Of a stretch of DNA of 7,850 nucleotides, positions 1-6,302 are shown one piece after another (the stretch's first letter is position 1; each line of letters starts with the position of its first letter). A model generated the notes under the pieces. The model saw only the letters and a program-made list of their open reading frames with translations, was not told the origin of the DNA and did not search any database. The position numbers were made by a program, and so were the translations under genes. The stretch is from Lachnoclostridium sp. UBA1781 (GTDB lineage: Bacteria > Bacillota > Clostridia > Lachnospirales > Lachnospiraceae): the NCBI GenBank assembly GCA_002315495.1, contig DCGJ01000087.1, positions 1 through 7,850 of the forward strand, read 5' to 3'.

Positions 1-38
1 GGCTATGTTTTTTCACAGCCCCCTTTTTATGTTTTTTT
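1..38 (+). terminator. Probable rho-independent terminator of an off-window upstream gene
   Basis: GGCTATG (1-7) can pair with CACAGCC (14-20) around a run of six T. On the + strand one pair is A-C; read on the minus strand the same position is a G-U wobble. The arm is followed by CCC and two T-rich runs (24-28 and 32-38), as in an intrinsic terminator. The stem may extend to the left of base 1, which cannot be seen. It most likely ends transcription of a gene left of the window, possibly in both directions. Confidence is limited by the truncation and by the CCC between stem and T tract. Confidence 0.5.
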
Positions 39-64
39 AACTGGAGAATCCTTCCCCAATAGTG

Positions 65-70
65 TAAAAT
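65..70 (+). promoter_or_regulatory. Weak candidate -10 element for the Lnt-like fusion gene
   Basis: TAAAAT matches five of six bases of the sigma-A -10 consensus and sits about 44 bases upstream of the first start codon. No convincing -35 hexamer lies 16-18 bases upstream; CTGGAG at 41-46 is poor. The gene follows a probable terminator, so it needs a promoter here, and this is the best candidate seen. Confidence 0.3.
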
Positions 71-113
71 AACCGCGATGTTTTGTTAATTAAATGCCAT
101 AAAGGATGCCAAA

Positions 114-2777
114 ATGAAAGAACTGTTTACAAACATTCTAGCTGAAATAGAGAACAAGAAAACTTTTGGGTTTGCGTTCATTTTGTTTGCCGGTGCCATG
201 CTTTCCGTGTGCATTCAGATATTCCCGATGCAGGCTGCGTCCTATGTGCTTTGCCCGTGGGTTTTCCTTCCGTGTTTCTTATATGTCAGTCGAAATGCCT
301 CTCGTAAGCGGGATTACCTTCTGTGGCTTTTCTTCTGGTGTGGCTCATTTATGGCGAGATACTTGGGGATTTTAGAACCGTTTAGTGTTCAGGCATCAGT
401 TTTATTAACCTTATTGGCATCGTTCGTATACCTTTTGCCATTTTTGATTGACCGGTTAACATATAAATGTGAGCAGCCCTTGGTAACCTATCTGGGGTTT
501 CCTTTTTTCTGTGCTTCCTTAGACTACTTTATGGAGCTCACGAATCTGGGGAGTTTATTCAGCATTTCGCTGACTCAGTTTGATAATAAGCCGTTGCTAC
601 AGATGGTATCGATTCTTGGAAATAAAGGACTGGTGTTTGTTCTTGCATTTTGGGCATCGACAGTCACAAATCGACATAACAATCGGCGAAGAATGATGTG
701 TTGCCTTGGGGCGATTGCAATTCTTCATATCTGTGGATTTGCACGTATGATGTATCATTCCTCTGACATTGAATCAGCTGACATAATTACGATTGGCTGG
801 TCGGCGGAGCCGATTGTAGACGATTCCTTCTTTTATGAGGGAACGGATGGCAGCTGGGAAGCGAATGTCTTATCATTAACCGGTGCGCTCGAGGAAGCAA
901 AGAAAAGCGGAGTGGAGCTTCTTTGCTTTCCGGAGGAAAGCTTTTATTTGTATCGGGAAGACCACGATACCTTTATCAAACAGGCACAGGTGCTGGCAGA
1001 AAAGTACCGGATGAATCTGTTGTTATCCGTAGAGTCAGATAATTCGGATGTGGGAAATTCGGCATCCGGGTCCGATGTCGGAATTAATCACAGCATTTTT
1101 ATCGATAAAAACGGCATTATTCTAGCGGACTACTACAAGACGAAACTCATCCCGGTAGCGGAAGCACCATATTATGTGGCAGGGGATGGAATTCTTCCGG
1201 AGGTTTCCATTCGAATTGGCGAGACAGCACTGAACCTGTCCTATGCAATCTGCTTTGATGGCGATTTTGCTTCCTACATTCGTACGATTTCGGATAACAT
1301 CAATCTGTTTATTGATGTGTCATGGGATTGGGACCAGGTGAAGGAACTGCATTACCGAATCATTGGTATGCGGGCAGTTGAAAATGGAATGACGGTTGTA
1401 AAGCCTACAATTGACGGATATACAACCGCAACGGATTATCTTGGAAAGATTCAATCCAAAACGCATTCGGATGATACCGGGTATCAGGGCGTAAAAAAAG
1501 TGGAGATGCCAATTGTCACGACAGAGACGATTTATCATAGATTTGGTCATATCGTTGACAATTTGTATGTATTCGGGTTTATTATTATGATGATATTAGC
1601 AATGGTAGGAAAGGGTGAAAAAATGGAGAAAAAACAACCGTTAGTAAGATTTGGAGAATTTGAACTCTTAAAGGCACTGGCAATTCTGGGGCTTCCTCTC
1701 GTTCATGTCATGGAAGAAGCAATGGAGGCGAATATGGCAAGCCCGAGTCTTATTAAGTTCGGAAGCGCCGTCATTGGTCTTTGCGTGTTTGGGCCGTCCA
1801 TTTTCATGATTTGTATGGGCTTTGGTATCGGGGGCGGAACGACAAGAGCATCGTCAATTCGAAAAACAGGTATTCAGTTTTTGATTATCGGAGCCTTGCT
1901 CAATATTGTGCGCTGGCTGATTCCGGGTATTATTTCCGCAGTTACGATTCATACGAGACTGCTGTCGGATATTGATTATTGCTTACAGTCGGATATTTAT
2001 TATTTTGTTGGTCTCTTTTTTATCCTGTATTCGTTCCTTAAGCAGATCAATGCCTCAAGTACACAACTGTTATTGGCCAGTATCATTATGCTCACCGTGA
2101 ATAACCTAATGACTCCGCTGGTTCAGAAATATGTGACAAATGAGATCGCGGGTGCGCTTTTAGGTAACATTATCTATGTGGATGAAACAAGCTGTTTCCC
2201 ATTATTGTCCTGGGCGATTTTTCCAACCGTCGGAATCATTATTGGTGAGGTGCTGAAGAGTAAGGACGAAGAGTTCCGTGAAGTTTTCATGCGACGACTT
2301 ATGGACTGTTCCATTATATTCTTAGGGGCATTTTTATTCTTCCTGTGGAATTACGAGATTGATATTGTTAAGGTTGTTGTATCCCCGATTAATGATTATA
2401 TTACGGATCTGCCGAATGTTATTATATTGATTTCTTTGGCATGTTTTGTAATCGGAGTATTTTATTACCTTTGTAAGATTATTGGAAATACCAGGTTCAT
2501 GGCGTTTATGCTGAAAATTTCAACCCTGATTATTCCGTTTTATCTGCTTCAGTGGGTTATCATTTCCTGGATTTTCTACGGAACCGAGATTTTTGGCGCA
2601 CCAAAGGAAAGCTTTGGACTGGTGGCATATTTCGCTACCGTAGCTGTAGTCACCGGAATCTGTATCTTTGTTACCCTGAATTATGGCATGAAAATCATGA
2701 AGGTGCTTCTTCGATACACAAGCCTTAAGAGAAGACGGAGAAAGAAGCCGGTAAAGAAAAATGAGAACGCAGAATAA
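114..2777 (+). CDS. Lnt-like apolipoprotein N-acyltransferase fused to a 10-TM HGSNAT/acyltransferase-3-type membrane acyltransferase
   Basis: This 887-residue polytopic protein contains two modules. Residues 1-500 have the length and architecture of a complete Lnt: about seven membrane segments (roughly 17-36, 42-60, 67-86, 92-112, 122-140, 160-182, 194-212), an external nitrilase domain (about 222-470) and a final segment (482-499). The triad is visible as Glu274 in FPEESF, Lys342 in YYKTKLIP and Cys380 in AICFDGD. Glu350 matches the conserved Glu of the Lnt VPFGE motif. The Glu two residues after the Cys in E. coli Lnt is Asp382 here. Lnt enzymes transfer an acyl chain from phospholipid to the N-terminal Cys of lipoproteins. 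Residues about 504-865 add ten membrane segments, with FELLKALAIL and His531 matching the first-helix Arg/Lys-His pattern of HGSNAT/DUF1624 or acyltransferase-3 proteins; the acceptor is unknown. The tail is very basic (RRRRKK, 873-878). The start is supported by AAAGGA at 101-106, seven bases before the ATG. The Lnt-like identity is good; the substrates of both halves are inference. Confidence 0.8.
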   Translation: MKELFTNILAEIENKKTFGFAFILFAGAMLSVCIQIFPMQAASYVLCPWVFLPCFLYVSRNASRKRDYLLWLFFWCGSFMARYLGILEPFSVQASVLLTLLASFVYLLPFLIDRLTYKCEQPLVTYLGFPFFCASLDYFMELTNLGSLFSISLTQFDNKPLLQMVSILGNKGLVFVLAFWASTVTNRHNNRRRMMCCLGAIAILHICGFARMMYHSSDIESADIITIGWSAEPIVDDSFFYEGTDGSWEANVLSLTGALEEAKKSGVELLCFPEESFYLYREDHDTFIKQAQVLAEKYRMNLLLSVESDNSDVGNSASGSDVGINHSIFIDKNGIILADYYKTKLIPVAEAPYYVAGDGILPEVSIRIGETALNLSYAICFDGDFASYIRTISDNINLFIDVSWDWDQVKELHYRIIGMRAVENGMTVVKPTIDGYTTATDYLGKIQSKTHSDDTGYQGVKKVEMPIVTTETIYHRFGHIVDNLYVFGFIIMMILAMVGKGEKMEKKQPLVRFGEFELLKALAILGLPLVHVMEEAMEANMASPSLIKFGSAVIGLCVFGPSIFMICMGFGIGGGTTRASSIRKTGIQFLIIGALLNIVRWLIPGIISAVTIHTRLLSDIDYCLQSDIYYFVGLFFILYSFLKQINASSTQLLLASIIMLTVNNLMTPLVQKYVTNEIAGALLGNIIYVDETSCFPLLSWAIFPTVGIIIGEVLKSKDEEFREVFMRRLMDCSIIFLGAFLFFLWNYEIDIVKVVVSPINDYITDLPNVIILISLACFVIGVFYYLCKIIGNTRFMAFMLKISTLIIPFYLLQWVIISWIFYGTEIFGAPKESFGLVAYFATVAVVTGICIFVTLNYGMKIMKVLLRYTSLKRRRRKKPVKKNENAE
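1611..1625 (+). promoter_or_regulatory. Internal ribosome binding site and ATG at the fusion junction
   Basis: AAGGG (1611-1615, preceded by AGGA at 1607-1610) lies seven bases before an in-frame ATG at 1623-1625, which is Met504 of the fusion. This Met begins exactly at the second module, just after the last membrane segment expected of an Lnt. Translation from here would give a free 384-residue acyltransferase. Directly between them, TGA (1616-1618) is present in another frame, as expected of two tightly spaced ancestral cistrons. Whether the site is used today cannot be judged from the sequence. Confidence 0.5.
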
Positions 2778-2792
2778 TCGGATTTTCTTTTC

Positions 2793-2821
2793 TTGTATAT
2801 CGAAAATCGGTGTGTTATAAT
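2793..2821 (+). promoter_or_regulatory. Strong extended -10 sigma-A-type promoter of thrC
   Basis: A perfect TATAAT (2816-2821) is preceded by the extended -10 motif TGT (2813-2815). A partial -35, TTGTAT (2793-2798, only TTG matching), is spaced by exactly 17 bases. Transcription would start near 2828, leaving a leader of about 28 bases before the thrC start. That is too short for a T-box or threonine attenuator, so any control is more likely at initiation. An imperfect inverted repeat overlaps the promoter (2781-2808). Confidence 0.8.
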
Positions 2822-2855
2822 GCACTCAACTTTTGATTGAAATGAGGTAGGAGCT

Positions 2856-4343
2856 ATGGATATTAAGTATCAGAGCACCAGAGGACAGAAAGAGCAGTAC
2901 ACCGCTTCTCAGGCGATTTTACAGGGCCTTGCAGAGGATGGCGGTTTGTTTGTACCAACTTCCATGCCGAAGCTGGATAAGACGATGGCCGAGCTTAGTC
3001 AGATGGACTATAAGCAGGTCGCATACGAGACAATGAAACTGTTTTTCAGTGATTTCACCGAGGACGAGCTGAAAAACTGTATTAATAATGCTTACGACAG
3101 CAAATTTGACACCGAGGAGATTGCTCCGATGGTGGAGGCTTGCGGTGCATATTACCTGGAGTTGTTCCATGGCGCAACGATTGCGTTTAAGGACATGGCC
3201 CTCAGCATTTTGCCGCATTTGATGACGACTTCTGCTAAGAAGAACAACCGCAAGGAAGAGATTGTTATTCTCACAGCTACCTCCGGAGATACCGGTAAGG
3301 CGGCACTTGCAGGCTTCGCCGAAGTTCCGGGTACCAGAATCGTCGTATTCTACCCGAAGAACGGTGTCAGTGCAATTCAGGAGCGTCAGATGGTTACCCA
3401 GAAGGGTGCGAATACCAAGGTTATCGGTATTACCGGCAATTTCGACGATGCACAAACCGGTGTTAAGAAGATGTTTGGAAATGCAGAGCTTAAGGCGGAC
3501 CTTGCAAAGAAGGGCTTCGTGTTCTCCTCTGCGAATTCCATTAACATCGGACGTCTGATTCCGCAGGTGGCTTATTATGTGTATGCATATACCAGACTTC
3601 TGGCAAATGGCCGCATTTCCGACGGAGAAGAGATTAATGCCGTAGTTCCGACCGGAAACTTTGGTAACATTCTCGCCTGCTACTATGCAAAGCAGATCGG
3701 TGTTCCGTATGCTAAGTTTATCTGCGCATCCAATGAGAACCGTGTGCTTTATGATTTCTTTAAGACCGGCACCTACGACAGAAGAAGAGAGTTCGTATTG
3801 ACCAATTCTCCGTCCATGGATATTTTGATTTCCTCGAACCTTGAGAGAATGATTTTCCATAGTGCAGGAAATAATGCTGAGGCAAACAGCGCATTTATGG
3901 CACAGCTTAGCAAGGATGGCGTATATACCATTACCGACGAGATGAAGTCGAAACTTGTAAACTTCGTTGGAGGCTATGCAACGCAGGAGGAAACGCTTGG
4001 CTACATTCGCGAGCTTTACGAGAAAACCGGATACGTATTGGATACGCACACCGGTGTTGCAGCGTATGTATATGACAAGTATGTGAAGGAGACCGGCGAC
4101 AAGAAGGTTTCCGTCATTGCCTCTACCGCAAGTCCGTTCAAGTTCTCCCGCGCCGTTATGAGTGCAATTAAAGGCGTAGAAGATACCCGCGATGACTTTG
4201 AAATCATTGACGAGCTTTCGGAGCTTGCGAAGGTCGCTGAGCCGAAGGCTATCACCGAGATTCGTACCGCGCCGGTGCTTCATGACACCGTATGCGAGAC
4301 CGAGGAGATGGAACAGCAGGTTCGCGCATTCCTTGGCGTATAA
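2856..4343 (+). CDS. thrC: Threonine synthase (PLP-dependent)
   Basis: This cytosolic enzyme carries out the last step of threonine biosynthesis, converting O-phospho-L-homoserine and water to L-threonine and phosphate. At 495 residues it is the long E. coli/yeast-like form. An N-terminal threonine synthase domain (about 1-80) contains QGLAEDGGLFVP. A PLP-enzyme fold follows, with the probable Schiff-base lysine Lys112 in FHGATIAFKDMAL, the SGDTGKAA loop (143-150) and the phosphate-cradle motif PTGNFGN (265-271). The start is fixed by GAGGT (2844-2848), seven bases before the ATG. The gene has its own promoter upstream and a strong terminator after the stop, so it appears to be monocistronic, although no clear terminator separates it from the gene before. 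No other threonine-pathway gene is nearby. Codon use looks more biased than in the upstream membrane gene, fitting higher expression. No truncation or missing key residue was seen. Confidence 0.97.
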   Translation: MDIKYQSTRGQKEQYTASQAILQGLAEDGGLFVPTSMPKLDKTMAELSQMDYKQVAYETMKLFFSDFTEDELKNCINNAYDSKFDTEEIAPMVEACGAYYLELFHGATIAFKDMALSILPHLMTTSAKKNNRKEEIVILTATSGDTGKAALAGFAEVPGTRIVVFYPKNGVSAIQERQMVTQKGANTKVIGITGNFDDAQTGVKKMFGNAELKADLAKKGFVFSSANSINIGRLIPQVAYYVYAYTRLLANGRISDGEEINAVVPTGNFGNILACYYAKQIGVPYAKFICASNENRVLYDFFKTGTYDRRREFVLTNSPSMDILISSNLERMIFHSAGNNAEANSAFMAQLSKDGVYTITDEMKSKLVNFVGGYATQEETLGYIRELYEKTGYVLDTHTGVAAYVYDKYVKETGDKKVSVIASTASPFKFSRAVMSAIKGVEDTRDDFEIIDELSELAKVAEPKAITEIRTAPVLHDTVCETEEMEQQVRAFLGV

Positions 4344-4355
4344 ATGAGTGATTTC

Positions 4356-4402
4356 CCGGAGGGGAGCGTACCCTTAGGATACGATTCCTCTTCGGTTTTT
4401 TT
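4356..4402 (+). terminator. Rho-independent terminator of thrC
   Basis: The left arm (4356-4373) begins CCGGAGGGGA and ends CGTACCC. It pairs with the right arm (4377-4395), which begins GGATACG and ends TCCTCTTCGG, around the loop TTA. Two of the differences between arms are G-U pairs that keep the RNA stem intact; one bulge is needed near the middle. Seven T follow at 4396-4402. The element starts 13 bases after the thrC stop codon and isolates thrC from the hydrolase gene. Confidence 0.93.
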
Positions 4403-4414
4403 GTTATGTATTCG

Positions 4415-4420
4415 TATGAT
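4415..4420 (+). promoter_or_regulatory. Candidate -10 element for the hydrolase/COG2426 unit
   Basis: TATGAT matches five of six -10 bases and lies just after the thrC terminator. TTCGGT (4391-4396), 18 bases upstream, is only a weak -35. A start near 4427 would give a leader of about 86 bases containing the 4462-4482 palindrome. Another possibility is TATTGT at 4452-4457, also without a good -35. Confidence 0.3.
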
Positions 4421-4461
4421 ACTCACGCGTAGAGAGTTATATGAGGACGAATATTGTGGGA

Positions 4462-4482
4462 CGGAAAATGCTGCATTTTCCG
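4462..4482. repeat. Perfect 10-bp inverted repeat with a one-base centre in the hydrolase leader
   Basis: CGGAAAATGC (4462-4471) is followed by one T and then its exact reverse complement GCATTTTCCG (4473-4482). It ends 30 bases before the chosen hydrolase start. As DNA it resembles an operator for a dimeric repressor. As RNA it would fold into a nine-pair stem with a CTG loop just upstream of the ribosome binding site. There is no T tract after it, so it is not a standard terminator. Confidence 0.75.
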
Positions 4483-4500
4483 AAGATAAGCGTAATGAGT

Positions 4501-4506
4501 AAGGAG
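4501..4506 (+). promoter_or_regulatory. Ribosome binding site that fixes the hydrolase start at 4513
   Basis: AAGGAG lies six bases before the ATG at 4513. The alternative in-frame ATGs at 4441 and 4495 have only weak purine stretches upstream, and the extra 24 residues from 4441 would be translated through the palindrome. The downstream start is therefore preferred. Confidence 0.8.
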
Positions 4507-4512
4507 AAGGAT

Positions 4513-5709
4513 ATGGAGAAGAATCTGAAAAAGGCATTGGACAAGGTCCTGACCGATGAGCTGGATCGCATGGAGGCCCTTGGAAATGGCTTACTTGTGT
4601 ATCATAACGGACAGGAGGTGTATCGTAACACCTTCGGTATCGACAGTGTGGAAAAGGGGACGAAATTCACCGACAAGCTGATTTTTCGCTGGTGCTCCAT
4701 GACAAAGCCGATTACGGCCATTGCTGTGAACCAGTTAATCGAGCGTGGCGTGATTTCCTTAGACGATCCGGTTGGAAAGTATCTTCCAACCTATAATAAT
4801 CAGAAGATTTATACGGAAAATGGACTTGTGGATTGCAAGAATCCGATGACAATCTGGCATCTGCTTCATATGGTTTCCGGTTTGGATTATCCGCATCCAT
4901 ACAATCCGGTGGCAAAGATGGTAATGGAATATTACGCGACTTTAGAAGGGGATGACCCGGATGTCGCGAGAGATACGGTATCCATCTGCTCCAAGCTAGG
5001 TGAACTTCCTCTTATGTATGAGCCGGGCGCAGGCTGGGCCTACAGCACCTCGGCTGATGTACTTGGTGCCATCGTGGAAGTGGCTTCCGGCATGAAGTAT
5101 TCCGAGTATCTGAAGGAAAATGTGCTGAATCCGCTTGGCATGGTTGACACAGACTTTTACATTCCGGAAGAGAAGTGGGACCGGTTTGCATCCATGTATC
5201 TTCGCGAGGAGGATGGTAGTTATAATGAGTTTGACCCGATTTTCCTTGGCATGAAAGACCGTCATTATAAGCAGCCGTTCGAATCCGGAGGAGCAGGCTT
5301 AAACGGTACCATGGATGATTATGCGAAGGTAGCGCTTTGTCTGGTAAATGACGGAACCCTGCCGGCACAATTTTCGCCAAATGGGCAGCCGGTGACATTA
5401 CTTCAGCCCGAGACTGTTAAGCGTATGCGTACGGCAAGCCTCGACGATGGTCAGAGAGCAGGAATGAATTGGGAGTCGTTGATCGGATTTAACTACGGAG
5501 ATTTGATGCGTGTACTCGATCGTCCGGAGGTTTGCGGATATACTCCTGCATTTTGCGGAGAATTCGGATGGGATGGCTGGACCGGAAACTATGTTATGAT
5601 GGATCCGACCAATAATATCACGTTTGTGTACTTCATTCAGATTGGAAATGGCAGCAGACCGAGTATGTATAACCGCATTAAGCAGACGATTTATGAAAAT
5701 GTATTGTAG
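4513..5709 (+). CDS. Serine hydrolase of the class C beta-lactamase / family VIII esterase type
   Basis: The protein of 398 residues belongs to the beta-lactamase/transpeptidase-like fold. The nucleophile motif SMTK is at residues 62-65 (Ser62, Lys65), within RWCSMTKPITA. The LLHMVSGL segment (117-124) corresponds to the family LLTHTSGL motif. Tyr177 of YSTS takes the place of the Tyr in YxN/YSN. ESGGAGLNGTMDDYA (257-271) matches the SGGGGL-DYA segment, and FGWDGWTGN (351-359) sits where family members usually have WGG or a KTG-like motif. No signal peptide or lipobox is seen, so it is probably cytoplasmic. That argues against a secreted beta-lactamase or penicillin-binding protein and favours an esterase or peptidase role; the substrate is unknown. 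The small membrane gene follows after 28 bases, suggesting co-transcription. Confidence 0.88.
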   Translation: MEKNLKKALDKVLTDELDRMEALGNGLLVYHNGQEVYRNTFGIDSVEKGTKFTDKLIFRWCSMTKPITAIAVNQLIERGVISLDDPVGKYLPTYNNQKIYTENGLVDCKNPMTIWHLLHMVSGLDYPHPYNPVAKMVMEYYATLEGDDPDVARDTVSICSKLGELPLMYEPGAGWAYSTSADVLGAIVEVASGMKYSEYLKENVLNPLGMVDTDFYIPEEKWDRFASMYLREEDGSYNEFDPIFLGMKDRHYKQPFESGGAGLNGTMDDYAKVALCLVNDGTLPAQFSPNGQPVTLLQPETVKRMRTASLDDGQRAGMNWESLIGFNYGDLMRVLDRPEVCGYTPAFCGEFGWDGWTGNYVMMDPTNNITFVYFIQIGNGSRPSMYNRIKQTIYENVL

Positions 5710-5737
5710 GATGTAGGGAATTGGAAAGGAAGTTTTT

Positions 5738-6238
5738 ATGCAACAGGCATTAATTGATTTTTATAATAATTCGCTGGGCGGATTTCTGCCGAAGGAAGTG
5801 TTCGTGTTCTTTGTTTCGATGCTTCCGCTCATTGAACTTCGTGGCGGTCTTTTGATTTCTTCTGTGCTTGGAATTCCGCTTTGGAAGGCGAATGTTATCT
5901 GTATTATCGGTAATATCATTCCGATTCCGTTTATTTTGCTGTTTATTAAGGCGATTTTCCGGTTTATGAAGAAGCATAACATCATGAAGGGGTTCGTGGA
6001 ATGGCTCGAGAAGAAGGCAGCATCGAAGAACGGATCCGTAGATAAAGGAGAGTTTTTGTTTCTGCTTCTGTTCGTCGGAATTCCGCTTCCGGGAACCGGT
6101 GCATGGACGGGTTCTTTGATTGCCTCTCTGTTTGACTTTGACATTAAGAAGGCCAGCATCGCCATTTTCCTTGGACTTCTGCTTGCGACCGCAATTATGG
6201 ATATTGTATCCTATGGCGTGCTCGGAAGTTTGATTTAA
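5738..6238 (+). CDS. Small membrane protein of the COG2426 / PF06695 family (putative small multidrug export protein)
   Basis: This 166-residue integral membrane protein has the family signatures: LPLIELRGGLL near residues 29-39, with a charged Glu33/Arg35 pair in an otherwise hydrophobic region, and PLPGTGAWTG at 116-125. Hydrophobic stretches lie at about 20-45, 50-72, 105-132 and 140-163, several of which look like re-entrant or half-helices. A charged linker (77-104) separates the two halves. The 'multidrug export' name rests on old annotation. The family has been grouped with DedA/VTT-type membrane proteins, which suggests lipid or small-solute handling, so the true substrate is open. 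The start is supported by AAGGAAG (5726-5732), five bases before the ATG. It is likely the second gene of a unit with the upstream hydrolase, and the functional link between them is not known. Confidence 0.87.
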   Translation: MQQALIDFYNNSLGGFLPKEVFVFFVSMLPLIELRGGLLISSVLGIPLWKANVICIIGNIIPIPFILLFIKAIFRFMKKHNIMKGFVEWLEKKAASKNGSVDKGEFLFLLLFVGIPLPGTGAWTGSLIASLFDFDIKKASIAIFLGLLLATAIMDIVSYGVLGSLI

Positions 6239-6245
6239 CGGTTGG

Positions 6246-6302
6246 TAACTAATTTTTTGGGCGCCGCATGAATTCATCGTGCGGCGCCCTTAAAATTAGT
6301 TA
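6246..6302. terminator. Long nested dyad between convergent stop codons, probable bidirectional transcription end
   Basis: The outer arms TAACTAATTTT (6246-6256) and AAAATTAGTTA (6292-6302) are exact reverse complements. After a symmetric TT/TT mismatch, the inner arms GGGCGCCGCA (6259-6268) and TGCGGCGCCC (6280-6289) also pair perfectly. They can be extended inward by a G-U and two further pairs around a short loop. The element lies between the COG2426 stop (6238) and typA, whose TAA is inside the right outer arm. It has no proper T tract after the GC stem on either strand, so it is not a textbook intrinsic terminator. Its position and stability still argue for a role at the 3' ends of both transcripts. 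Confidence 0.7.

Noticed and set aside
2778..2815. Possible terminator between the fusion gene and thrC
   Set aside because: The only inverted repeat (arms at 2781-2787 and 2802-2808) is short and AT-rich, and is followed by GGTGTG instead of a T tract, so read-through into thrC remains possible.
2919..4283. A 454-codon open frame antisense to thrC
   Set aside because: It lies wholly within a clearly functional thrC, matches no family I recognise, and is Cys/Arg/His-rich in an implausible way. Long antisense frames are expected opposite genes with strong codon bias.
4441..4512. Possible 24-residue N-terminal extension of the hydrolase from the ATG at 4441
   Set aside because: There is no good ribosome binding site before 4441 or 4495. 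A strong AAGGAG precedes the ATG at 4513, and the extension would be translated through a perfect palindrome without resembling a signal peptide.
4344..5709. Hydrolase gene as an antibiotic-resistance beta-lactamase
   Set aside because: SxxK and the Tyr motif are shared by many esterases and peptidases. The absence of a signal peptide and of a typical KTG motif makes a secreted beta-lactamase unlikely.
5750..6277. Antisense open frames of 134 and 175 codons over the COG2426 gene
   Set aside because: They mirror a well-supported membrane gene, have no recognisable domain, and their products are composed mainly of Asn, Lys and Arg, typical of complements of hydrophobic coding sequence.
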